Shown here one piece after another: positions 46,066 to 54,234 of a DNA stretch of 64,000 nucleotides (the stretch's first letter is position 1; each line of letters opens with the position of its first letter). The translations under genes and the position numbers were made by a program. Source of the DNA: Parabacteroides merdae ATCC 43184 (GTDB lineage Bacteria > Bacteroidota > Bacteroidia > Bacteroidales > Tannerellaceae); assembly GCF_025151215.1 (NCBI RefSeq), contig NZ_CP102286.1, positions 2,170,001 through 2,234,000 on the forward strand, read 5' to 3'. Below the pieces are notes generated by a model. That model worked only from the letters and a program-made list of their open reading frames with translations, ran no database searches and was not told the DNA's origin.

Positions 46066-47529
46066 ATGAAAAAATTAGCCGCTCCGTTATTCATATTATT
46101 CTTTATAGTGCTCAACCTGTTGTCGTGTGACGGGCTGGACGAAAACTATTCGAATAACCCCAACCATCGGCTGAGTTTCTCGGTCGACACACTTTCTTTC
46201 GATACGGTATTCACCACAATAGGCTCCGCAACCAAAGAGTTCATGATCTATAACCGCAATGACCAACCTTTGCTGATCAGCGAGATCATGCTGGCAAGCG
46301 GTGAAGAAACCGGTTTCCGCATCAATGTGGACGGGCGCAAAGGCGACCATTTCCAGAATGTAAGGATACAGGCGGACGACAGCTTGTATGTTTTTGTGGA
46401 AGTGACCGTCAATCCGAACGCATCCAACCAGCCGCTGCTGGTGGACGATTCCATCATCTTCACCACAAACGGAGTCAAACAGTCTGTCCGCCTCGAAGCA
46501 TACGGACAAAATGTAAACCTGTATAAAAACGGGCTTATCCTGACACAAGACACGCATTTTACAGCCGAACGGCCCTACCTTATATATGACAGTCTGGTTA
46601 TTTCTCCCAACATCACGCTCAACATCGATCCGGGCGCAACGTTCTATATGCACGACACAGCGAAAGTCATCACATACGGGACATTGCTGGCCAAAGGGAC
46701 ACGCGAAAATCCGATTGTCTTCCGCGGAGACCGTCTGGATTTCATACTGAACGACATCCTGCCCTACGACCGGACACCATCACAATGGGGAGGGATTTTC
46801 TTCCGTCCGGAAAGCTACCATAACATTATGGACAATGTCATCGTGCGAAACGGAAAAACAGGACTGACATTCGAAAAGTCGTCACCGGACGAATCCAAAC
46901 TGAAACTAAGCAATTCCCAAATCACGAATATGGGAGAGCACCTATTCTCTGCACGCAATTGCAAGATTGAAGTGACCAACACGGAATTGACCAATGCCGG
47001 AGGAGGTGTCGTGGTTCTGATTGGCGGGAACTACTGTTTCGTCCATTGTACGCTTGCCAATTTCATGACATTGGAAAAACGGACCACGCCTTGCCTCACG
47101 ATGGCAAACAATGCGAATGAAGAGGCTTATCCGCTCAAAGCGACATTCGACAACTGCATCATCGACGGCAGTTTCGATGCTGGCAAAGAAGCATATAAAG
47201 GGGAACTCAATCTATCCGTCGACGGTGCGGCATCATTCGAATACCTGTTCAACCATTGCGTAATCAAAACGAATGGCAGCAACAATGACCACTTCAAAGA
47301 GGTATTGTTCACCAATACCAGTCCGTCCTACAGGTTAAAAGGTGGCGAAAAAAACAAATACCGTTTTGATTTCCGTCCGGATTCGCTGACGACCTTAGGA
47401 GTTGGGAAAGCCGATATCTTCGTCACGCAGCAATATCCGGTGGACCGCTACGGCATAAACCGCCTGACAAACGACGGTCCCGATATCGGAGCCTACGAAT
47501 TCGTACCGAAAGAAGATGAAACAAAATAA
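46066..47529 (+). CDS. Lipoprotein with right-handed beta-helix fold
   Basis: A 487-aa lipoprotein starting MKKLAAPLFILFFIVLNLLSC (lipobox LLSC). Residues 25-140 look like an immunoglobulin-like segment (LSFSVDTLSFDTVFTTIGSATKEFMIYNRNDQPLLI), and the remainder has beta-helix features: GATFYMHDTAKVITYGTLLAKGTRENPIVFRGDR, NVIVRNGKTGL, and a closing DGPDIGAYEF typical of such lipoproteins in Bacteroidetes. Function unknown. It is seven bases from an EEP-family gene with which it is cotranscribed. An alternative start at 46024 adds residues before the signal peptide and was rejected. Confidence 0.8.
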   Translation: MKKLAAPLFILFFIVLNLLSCDGLDENYSNNPNHRLSFSVDTLSFDTVFTTIGSATKEFMIYNRNDQPLLISEIMLASGEETGFRINVDGRKGDHFQNVRIQADDSLYVFVEVTVNPNASNQPLLVDDSIIFTTNGVKQSVRLEAYGQNVNLYKNGLILTQDTHFTAERPYLIYDSLVISPNITLNIDPGATFYMHDTAKVITYGTLLAKGTRENPIVFRGDRLDFILNDILPYDRTPSQWGGIFFRPESYHNIMDNVIVRNGKTGLTFEKSSPDESKLKLSNSQITNMGEHLFSARNCKIEVTNTELTNAGGGVVVLIGGNYCFVHCTLANFMTLEKRTTPCLTMANNANEEAYPLKATFDNCIIDGSFDAGKEAYKGELNLSVDGAASFEYLFNHCVIKTNGSNNDHFKEVLFTNTSPSYRLKGGEKNKYRFDFRPDSLTTLGVGKADIFVTQQYPVDRYGINRLTNDGPDIGAYEFVPKEDETK

Positions 47530-47535
47530 AACGAT

Positions 47536-48609
47536 ATGGCCAGAACCTTAACTATGACGTTTTTTATCCTGACATTGTTTTCTTTGCCTTCACAAGGGCA
47601 AACAGACTTCCGCGTGATGAGCTACAACGTCGAGAACCTGTTCGACACGAAAGACGATCCGCTTACGGCGGACAATGATTTCCTCCCCTCCGGCAACCGC
47701 CACTGGACGTCCGGACGGTTTTACCATAAACTACAACAACTGGCAAAAGTCATCACAGCAGCGGGAGAATGGAGCACTCCGGCTTTGATCGGACTTTGTG
47801 AAGTCGAAAACGATTCCGTCCTTGTCCGGCTTCTGGATTTCACTCCGCTCCGTCGGCAGCATTACCGTTATTGCATGACACACGGACAAGACACGCGAGG
47901 GATTAATGTAGCATTTCTTTACCAGCGGGACAAGTTTCGCTATCAGGGACACACGGAACATCCAGTCCGTTTTACCCGCAAGCAGCATAAACATACCCGT
48001 AATATCCTGCATGTATGGGGAGATGTGATTACCGGAGACCGGATCGATGTCTTTGTCTGCCATTTTCCCTCCCGTTACGGAGGAGAAAAAGAAAGCGAAC
48101 CGGACCGTTTGGATGCCGCACGTACCCTGCGTACATTATGCGACTCGATCCACAACCTCCGTCCTGCCCCACACATCCTGATTATGGGAGATTTTAATGA
48201 TACGCCGGACGACACGAGCATCCGGGAAATACTGGATGCCCATCCGGTTCAGGTTCCATGCCTGTCCGGTTCAGGTTCCATGCCTATGAAACCTCGGACG
48301 AATGCTTATCCATCTCTCCTTCTATACAACCTGTTTGCCAAGAACCGGTCAGTTCCTCCTGGAAGTCATAAATATCAAGGGGAATGGAGCCAGTTAGATC
48401 AAATCATCCTGTCGTCCTCTCTCACCGACACCACCTCCCAGATGCAGCTCATCCCAGGAAGCGCCCGCATCTTTTCACCGTCATTCCTGCTCATAAAAGA
48501 TAAAACCTGGCGTGGCGAACGCCCTTTCCGCACCTACTATGGCTTCAAATACGAAGGTGGCTACAGCGACCATCTCCCTTTGATCGTCGACTTTCTACTA
48601 TTGAAATAA
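47536..48609 (+). CDS. Secreted endonuclease/exonuclease/phosphatase-family protein
   Basis: A 357-aa EEP hydrolase with signal peptide (MARTLTMTFFILTLFSLPSQG). Metal and catalytic motifs: MSYNVENLFD, IGLCEVENDSVL, FVCHFPSRYGG, ILIMGDFNDTPDD and GYSDHLPLIVDF. The family cleaves phosphodiester or phosphomonoester bonds in nucleic acids or lipids; the substrate is unknown. Part of an operon with the preceding lipoprotein. Codons in the region 48244-48287 contain a 22-base tandem duplication that is not a multiple of three. Confidence 0.87.
   Translation: MARTLTMTFFILTLFSLPSQGQTDFRVMSYNVENLFDTKDDPLTADNDFLPSGNRHWTSGRFYHKLQQLAKVITAAGEWSTPALIGLCEVENDSVLVRLLDFTPLRRQHYRYCMTHGQDTRGINVAFLYQRDKFRYQGHTEHPVRFTRKQHKHTRNILHVWGDVITGDRIDVFVCHFPSRYGGEKESEPDRLDAARTLRTLCDSIHNLRPAPHILIMGDFNDTPDDTSIREILDAHPVQVPCLSGSGSMPMKPRTNAYPSLLLYNLFAKNRSVPPGSHKYQGEWSQLDQIILSSSLTDTTSQMQLIPGSARIFSPSFLLIKDKTWRGERPFRTYYGFKYEGGYSDHLPLIVDFLLLK
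48244..48287 (+). repeat. 22-base tandem duplication inside the EEP gene
   Basis: The copies at 48244-48265 and 48266-48287 begin CCGGTTCAGGTTCCATGCCT and differ at one base. With a single copy the present upstream frame would meet TGA at once. Confidence 0.85.
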
Positions 48610-48643
48610 ATGATTACTTTTGTTTTTTAAATACAGATAGAAT

Positions 48644-50314
48644 ATGTACAAACTATATATCGCCATACTGTTTTTTTTCATACAGACAATAAGCGCCCAA
48701 CAACTCCGCCAGCCATTCGATTTCCCGATCTTGTTGAGCGGTAACTTCGGGGAGTTGCGCAACAATCATTTCCATTCCGGAATAGATTTTAAGACACAAG
48801 GAGTTGAAGGGAAGCCCATCCACGCCGTACAGGACGGATACGTATCACGTATATCCGTCAGTCCGTGGGGATACGGAAACGGTTTATACCTGACACATCC
48901 GGACGGAACGACAACCGTCTACGGTCATTTGCAACGATTCGCCCCTTCCATCGCCCGATATATCAAGACACAGCAATACGAACAGGAAAGCTTCAACGTG
49001 AACTTGTTCCTCGACCCGGACCAACTCCCGGTCAAAAAAGGAGAAATTGTCGCCTATAGCGGAAACACCGGAAGTTCGGGAGGCCCGCATCTCCACTTCG
49101 AAGTACGCGACACGGAAAGTGAAGAGGTACTCGATCCTATCGAATATTTCAAAGAGAAGATAACCGACACCCGCGCACCGAAAATACAGGGAATCCTGGT
49201 CTGCCCGCAACCAGGCAAAGGAGTGGTCAACGGCAGCAGCCGTAAACTGGAGCTAAAACCGGTCACGGCCAAAAACGGCAAACAAACCATCACCGGTAAG
49301 ATCGAAGCTTGGGGAGAAATCGGGCTTGCGGTCAAAGCCTACGATTATATGGATAATACGACAAATATCTACGGAGTGAAGGATATTACCCTCCGCCAAG
49401 ACAGCCAGATCATCTACCATAGCAACCTGGACCGCTTTGCTTTCGACGAGACCCGCTACTTGAACAGCTATGTCGATTATGAGGAATGGAAAGAGCGTCG
49501 CTCCTTTTATATGCGCAGCTTCGTAGAACCAGGTAACCGCCTCCGTTTTAACGAAAGCATCAACCGGGGAATCATCCATATAGAAGAAGAGAAAACGTAT
49601 CATCTCACGTATACGCTCGCCGATGCATTCGGCAACACAACTCGCCTCTCCGTTTGGATAGAAGGGAAAGAACAGGAGATTCCAGAGATCGAGACCGAAG
49701 GTACAGAGCTGTTTCATTGGATGGCCGACAACCGGTTCGGAGCAAAAGGTATCCGGATGACGATCCCGAAAGGAAACCTGTACGACGATCTTTATTTCCG
49801 TTATTCGGTAAAAGAAGACAGCACGGCATTGGCAGACACGCACATCCTGCATAACCGCCCCGTTCCGCTTCACAGCTCGGCCCGGCTGTCCTTGCGTTTA
49901 CGAGTCGACACGCTGGAAAACAAGCAGCAATATGGTATCATCCGCACTCAGAAAGGACGTCGATCCTGGATCGGCGGCACTTACCGGAACGGCTGGATCG
50001 ACGGCACGATCAAAGAACTTGGCAATTATACGGTCGGGCAAGATCTCAAAGCACCGACGATCACCCCGTTGGGCGCCAACACATGGATCAGCAAGCAGGC
50101 ATTCGTTTTCCGCCTGTCCGATAACCTGAGCGGCGTACAAACCTACCGGGGAGAAATAGACGGGCAGTACGTCCTGTTCGAAATGAACAGCAAATCGGTC
50201 ATTACCTACAAGTTCGATAAAGAACGGCTCAAAAAAGGGAAACACACCCTCAAACTAACCGTTACGGATGCAGCCGGAAACCGGTCGGAATACAAGTATT
50301 CTTTTGTCTGGTAA
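48644..50314 (+). CDS. M23-family (LytM) metallopeptidase
   Basis: A 556-aa secreted protein with signal peptide (MYKLYIAILFFFIQTISA) and an N-terminal peptidase M23 domain at about 25-180. Zinc ligands: NNHFHSGIDFKT (HxxxD) and GGPHLHFEVRD (HxH). The remaining 370 residues are beta-rich repeats without a recognised name, with a closing Ig-like segment TLKLTVTDAAGNRSEYKYSFVW. It would cut peptide cross-links in peptidoglycan or act as a cell-wall regulator. It follows the EEP gene by 34 bases. Confidence 0.88.
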   Translation: MYKLYIAILFFFIQTISAQQLRQPFDFPILLSGNFGELRNNHFHSGIDFKTQGVEGKPIHAVQDGYVSRISVSPWGYGNGLYLTHPDGTTTVYGHLQRFAPSIARYIKTQQYEQESFNVNLFLDPDQLPVKKGEIVAYSGNTGSSGGPHLHFEVRDTESEEVLDPIEYFKEKITDTRAPKIQGILVCPQPGKGVVNGSSRKLELKPVTAKNGKQTITGKIEAWGEIGLAVKAYDYMDNTTNIYGVKDITLRQDSQIIYHSNLDRFAFDETRYLNSYVDYEEWKERRSFYMRSFVEPGNRLRFNESINRGIIHIEEEKTYHLTYTLADAFGNTTRLSVWIEGKEQEIPEIETEGTELFHWMADNRFGAKGIRMTIPKGNLYDDLYFRYSVKEDSTALADTHILHNRPVPLHSSARLSLRLRVDTLENKQQYGIIRTQKGRRSWIGGTYRNGWIDGTIKELGNYTVGQDLKAPTITPLGANTWISKQAFVFRLSDNLSGVQTYRGEIDGQYVLFEMNSKSVITYKFDKERLKKGKHTLKLTVTDAAGNRSEYKYSFVW

Positions 50315-50330
50315 ATAAAAAGCCTGAATC

Positions 50331-50360
50331 TTGGAAATTATCAATTTATTTGTACCTTTG
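50331..50360 (+). promoter_or_regulatory. Phosphoglucomutase promoter, TTG and TACCTTTG
   Basis: TTG at 50331-50333 and TACCTTTG at 50353-50360 are 19 bases apart; the ATG is at 50411. Confidence 0.7.
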
Positions 50361-50410
50361 TTAATTTCAAAATCAGGATTTCTTTAAATTAAAAGCAAGA
50401 CATATAGGTC

Positions 50411-52159
50411 ATGGAAAACAAGGAACTGTTAGAAATGGTAAGAAGCAAGGCGCAAAGCTGGCTTACTAAAAGTTATGACGCTGAAACACGTGCACAGGTG
50501 CAGGCTCTATTAGACAACGAAGATCCGACGGAACTGATCGAATCATTCTACAAAGACCTGGAATTCGGCACAGGCGGTTTGAGAGGCATCATGGGAGTAG
50601 GTTCAAACCGTATGAACATCTACACGGTAGGAGCAGCCACACAAGGCTTATCCAACTATCTGAAAAAGGAATTTGCCGATCTGGACCAGATCAAAGTTGT
50701 CATCGGCCATGACTGCCGTAACAACAGCCGCAAATTTGCTGAAATCTCTGCCGACATTTTCTCTGCAAACGGCATCAAGGTGTATCTGTTCGAAGACCTT
50801 CGCCCGACCCCTGAAATGTCATATACCATCCGCAAGTTGGGATGCCAGAGCGGTATTATCCTGACCGCTTCGCACAACCCGAAAGAATATAACGGGTACA
50901 AGGCGTATTGGGACGATGGCGCCCAGATGATCGCTCCGCATGACAAGAATACGATTGCCGAAGTCAACAAAATCCGTAATGCCAGCGAAATCAAGTTCAA
51001 AGGCAACAAGGAACTGATCGAAATCATCGGCAAGGAAATCGATGAACAATATATCAACGACCTGACAAAGATTTCTTTGTCACCGGAATCCATCGCACGT
51101 CACCATGACATGAAGATCGTCTACACGCCGATCCACGGAACAGGCGTGACGGTTATCCCGCCGACATTGAAAGCATTCGGTTTCACGAATATCATCCATG
51201 TACCCGAACAGGACGTAGTAAGCGGCGACTTCCCTACCGTTGTTTCTCCCAACCCGGAAGAACCGGCGGCTTTGGCTCTGGCAGTTGAAAAGGCCAAGGA
51301 AACAGACGCCGAGCTGGTATTGGCTTCCGACCCGGATGCAGACCGAGTAGGTGCAGCCGTTAAGAACAACGAAGGCGAATGGGTATTGCTGAACGGTAAC
51401 CAGACCGCTTTGATGTTCGTCTACTATCTCATCACCCGCTGGAAAGAACTCGGTAAGATCAACGGCAAGGAATATATTGTCAAGACAATCGTTACGACCG
51501 AACTGATCCGTACGATCGCCGAGAAGAACGGTGTCGAAGTGTATGACGTTTACACCGGCTTCAAATGGATCGCCGATGTCATGAAGAAGAACGAAGGAAA
51601 GAAGAACTATATCGGTGGCGGTGAAGAAAGCTACGGCTTCCTATGCGAAGATTTCGTTCGCGACAAAGATGCCGTTTCTGCTTGTGCCATTCTGGCTGAA
51701 ATCGCAGCCTGGGCGAAAGACCAGGGTATCACGATGTACCAGTTATTACAGAACATCTACGTTCAGTATGGTTTCTCTAAAGAAAAAGGAATCTCCGTTG
51801 TAAAGAAAGGCAAGAGCGGCGCTGAAGAGATTGAAGCGATGATGAAACACTTCCGTGAAAACCCGTTGCAGGAAATCGCCGGTTCCAAAGTTACGTTATT
51901 CTACGACTACGCTTCCCTGAAAGGTAAAGACTATGTTGAAAACGAAACACTGACATTGGATATGCCGACAACCTCCAACGTTCTCCAATATTTCACTGAA
52001 GACGGAACGAAAGTATCTATCCGTCCTTCCGGCACGGAGCCGAAGATCAAGTTCTATTGCGAAGTCCATTCCAAAGTAAAGAGCCTCGACGAACTGCCGG
52101 CTGCCGAAAAAGCAGGAGCAGAAAAGATCGAAGCGATAAAGGCTTCGTTAGGAATCTGA
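50411..52159 (+). CDS. Phosphoglucomutase/phosphomannomutase family protein
   Basis: A 582-aa alpha-D-phosphohexomutase. It has the phosphoserine loop ILTASHNPKEYNGYKAYW near 145, the Mg-binding DPDADRVG near 300, the sugar loop GGEESYGFL near 405 and the phosphate loop IRPSGTEPKIKFY near 540. It interconverts hexose 1- and 6-phosphates. With the glucan phosphorylase it would carry glucose 1-phosphate to glycolysis. It is longer than bacterial GlmM and resembles PgcA/phosphopentomutase-type enzymes, so the preferred sugar is uncertain. Confidence 0.93.
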   Translation: MENKELLEMVRSKAQSWLTKSYDAETRAQVQALLDNEDPTELIESFYKDLEFGTGGLRGIMGVGSNRMNIYTVGAATQGLSNYLKKEFADLDQIKVVIGHDCRNNSRKFAEISADIFSANGIKVYLFEDLRPTPEMSYTIRKLGCQSGIILTASHNPKEYNGYKAYWDDGAQMIAPHDKNTIAEVNKIRNASEIKFKGNKELIEIIGKEIDEQYINDLTKISLSPESIARHHDMKIVYTPIHGTGVTVIPPTLKAFGFTNIIHVPEQDVVSGDFPTVVSPNPEEPAALALAVEKAKETDAELVLASDPDADRVGAAVKNNEGEWVLLNGNQTALMFVYYLITRWKELGKINGKEYIVKTIVTTELIRTIAEKNGVEVYDVYTGFKWIADVMKKNEGKKNYIGGGEESYGFLCEDFVRDKDAVSACAILAEIAAWAKDQGITMYQLLQNIYVQYGFSKEKGISVVKKGKSGAEEIEAMMKHFRENPLQEIAGSKVTLFYDYASLKGKDYVENETLTLDMPTTSNVLQYFTEDGTKVSIRPSGTEPKIKFYCEVHSKVKSLDELPAAEKAGAEKIEAIKASLGI

Positions 52160-52184
52160 TCTCGGACAAACAATAACCAAATAT

Positions 52185-52230
52185 AAAAAAGGAAGAGCGC
52201 CCGTTGTTTACGATAGCGCTCTTCTTTTTT
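52185..52230. terminator. Bidirectional terminator between phosphoglucomutase and cdd
   Basis: GAAGAGCGC (52192-52200) and GCGCTCTTC (52216-52224) with A and T runs outside. Confidence 0.85.
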
Positions 52231-52705
52231 ATTTCAGATCTTTCGCCCCAAAACAAAGCGGCAACAGTGATTCGGCACTCTCCGCCACCACAACCTCTTT
52301 CGTGCCGCACAACAAGACCTTCATCGGCTTGCCATAGCGTTGTTCCGCCTCCAACAAAACCTGGCGGCATGCACCGCAAGGAGAAATGCTCTCGACCTGC
52401 CGGCCATTCGTGGCGGCTGCAATGGCAAGAGCGACAACAGGCATATCCGGATATTGATGGCCGGCATGAAACAACGCCACCCGCTCCGCACACAGACCGG
52501 AAGGGTAAGCGGCATTCTCCTGATTACTGCCGGTTATGATCGTGCCGTCCTCCAGCAAAGCTGCCGCTCCGACATGAAACTTCGAATAAGGGGCATACGA
52601 TTGTCCCGTCGCTTTTATGGCCGCCTCCATTAACCGCGACTCTTCTTCCGGTAGTTCGGCAAGAGAATAAATCCGGATTTTTGTCTCCAACTTGATTTCT
52701 TTCAT
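52229..52705 (-). CDS. cdd: Cytidine deaminase
   Basis: A 158-aa homotetrameric-type cytidine deaminase that converts cytidine and deoxycytidine to the uridines. Zinc and catalytic motifs: CAERVALFHAG (Cys and the Glu of C-A-E) and PCGACRQVL (two cysteines). The N-terminal SYAPYSKFHVGAAAL is the substrate-binding signature. The start at 52705 was chosen because the first 35 residues of the longer frame are hydrophobic and lie across the promoter. Confidence 0.94.
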   Translation of the reverse strand: MKEIKLETKIRIYSLAELPEEESRLMEAAIKATGQSYAPYSKFHVGAAALLEDGTIITGSNQENAAYPSGLCAERVALFHAGHQYPDMPVVALAIAAATNGRQVESISPCGACRQVLLEAEQRYGKPMKVLLCGTKEVVVAESAESLLPLCFGAKDLK

Positions 52706-52730
52706 GAAATAACACTCTAAATGATACAAG

Positions 52731-52762
52731 CAAAAATAAAGAAAATATAGAGAAAGCCCAAA
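52731..52762 (-). promoter_or_regulatory. cdd promoter, TTTG and TATTTTTG
   Basis: On the minus strand the -7 TATTTTTG (plus 52731-52738) and -33 TTTG (plus 52759-52762) are exactly 20 bases apart. Confidence 0.75.
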
Positions 52763-52813
52763 TACATTCGTGATAAACAATAGCCATGTTTCTATTGTCA
52801 AACAGCCCATTCA

Positions 52814-52913
52814 TTAACCTTTTGCCTTTAGTCGAAAAGGCTTTCGCCCTTGGTCAAAAACACTTTCGACCAATGTCAAAAGCCTTTTCGACCAAGGGCG
52901 AAAGGTTAAAGAG
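52814..52913. repeat. 22-base spaced dyads in an overall palindrome, locus C
   Basis: GTC (or GGC) starting each dyad occurs at 52831, 52853, 52875 and 52897, always 22 apart, with the form GTC(G/A)AAA-N4-TTT(C)GAC. The whole block is also inverted: TTAACCTTTTGCC at the left is the complement, with one mismatch, of GGCGAAAGGTTAA at the right. It lies between divergent genes cdd and the glucosaminidase. Confidence 0.7.
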
Positions 52914-53240
52914 CGGTAGTAATAGCTGTAAACTCCTATCTTTCATTTAAATATATAGTAGTGGAAACGAATCAGAGCGACATGGTCAACCTAAATCAGG
53001 ACGAGATAATGGTGAAGGCAAAATCCTGAGGTGAAGGCAGTCCGGATGTTTACCTTCACCCTTGTACCCCATAACAATCAAAAGATTTCAAAGACAGGTG
53101 AAGCCGAATCGGAAATCCGCATAATCCTTATTTATAAATAACATGGTGACCAATCATCATTTATGATCCATATCTGCCCAATTATAATGCAGCCTCCCAC
53201 CCCACCCCCGCCACAAGACTATGACAATGATGTAAAACAA
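52914..53240. repeat. Non-coding gap with AAATCAGGACGAGA and GGTGAAGG repeats, locus D
   Basis: No gene is seen. AAATCAGGACGAGA at 52993-53006 recurs inverted at 62492-62505. It is followed by GGTGAAGG at 53011 and 53030, and by the complementary CCTTCACC near 53053, which gives a hairpin. Confidence 0.55.
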
Positions 53241-53246
53241 ATTAAT

Positions 53247-53254
53247 TATCTTTG
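53247..53254 (+). promoter_or_regulatory. -7 box TATCTTTG of the glucosaminidase gene
   Basis: Exact TAnnTTTG match 33 bases before the ATG at 53288. Confidence 0.6.
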
Positions 53255-53287
53255 CCGTTAAATATAATTACATACAACGAATCAGTC

Positions 53288-54190
53288 ATGCGATTAACAT
53301 TACGAATCCTTTCCCTGTTGTTGGTGCTGTCCGTTACCGGAACGGCACTCGGAGCCAGCCAACGGAAAGTGCCGGCATACGAAAAGTATATCAAACAATA
53401 CAGCAGTTTAGCGATCCAGCATCAAAAAAAGTACCGTATCCCTGCAAGTATCACGCTTGCACAAGGGTTATTGGAGTCGGGAGCCGGGCGAAGCGAGCTG
53501 GCACGCAAATCGAACAACCACTTCGGCATCAAATGTCATTCCGACTGGAGGGGTGGGCGTGTCTATCACGACGATGACCTGCGCGGAGAATGTTTCCGCA
53601 AATATAAGAATCCGGAACAGTCTTACGAAGACCACGCCCGTTTTCTGGTCGGCCGTCCCCGTTATGCCTCTCTGTTCAAACTTAAAATAACCGACTATAA
53701 AGGTTGGGCAAGAGGTTTGCAAAAATGCGGATACGCAACAGACCGAGCCTACGCCAACCGGCTGATCAAGCTGATCGAAGATTATGACCTGTACCGGTAT
53801 GACACGGCAAAAGGCCGTAAAAAGTCAGACAAGCAACCGGCACACATCTCCCGCTATACAGTCTACCGTACAAACGGCCTGCTGTATGTCTATTCCAACG
53901 GCAAAGACTGCTTCGACGACATAGCCGCCAGTCTCGGCTTCCGGGTAAAAGACCTGAAGAAATACAACGAGGTGCCGGAAGATTTTCCGTTACAGAAAAA
54001 TGACATCGTTTACCTGGAAAAGAAAAAGAAGAAAGCAGACAAGCCGAATTATGACCATGTCGTACAGGTAGGCGAATCCATGCACAGCATCGCACAGAAA
54101 TACGGAATACAGATCAAGAGCTTATATAAGATGAATAAAAAGCACAAAGATTATATTCCGGAAGAAGGAGATGTGCTAAAACTTAGATAA
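53288..54190 (+). CDS. Secreted glucosaminidase with two LysM domains
   Basis: A 300-aa peptidoglycan hydrolase. Signal peptide (MRLTLRILSLLLVLSVTGTALG), then a FlgJ-like glucosaminidase domain at about 30-170 with the catalytic Glu in LAQGLLESGAGRSELARKSNN and the domain marks NHFGIKC and YKNPEQSYEDHARFL. Then come two LysM repeats at about 190-240 (ISRYTVYRTNGLLYVYSNGKDCFDDIAASL) and 255-300 (DHVVQVGESMHSIAQKYGI). It cleaves glycan strands and binds them through LysM. The upstream start at 53252 would overlap the promoter and is rejected. Confidence 0.9.
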   Translation: MRLTLRILSLLLVLSVTGTALGASQRKVPAYEKYIKQYSSLAIQHQKKYRIPASITLAQGLLESGAGRSELARKSNNHFGIKCHSDWRGGRVYHDDDLRGECFRKYKNPEQSYEDHARFLVGRPRYASLFKLKITDYKGWARGLQKCGYATDRAYANRLIKLIEDYDLYRYDTAKGRKKSDKQPAHISRYTVYRTNGLLYVYSNGKDCFDDIAASLGFRVKDLKKYNEVPEDFPLQKNDIVYLEKKKKKADKPNYDHVVQVGESMHSIAQKYGIQIKSLYKMNKKHKDYIPEEGDVLKLR

Positions 54191-54206
54191 GTAAGACAAA
54201 AAATAG

Positions 54207-54214
54207 TATCTTTG
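54207..54214 (+). promoter_or_regulatory. -7 box TATCTTTG of purM
   Basis: Exact TAnnTTTG match 20 bases before the ATG at 54235. Confidence 0.6.
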
Positions 54215-54234
54215 CAGACAAATTCACAAAAACA

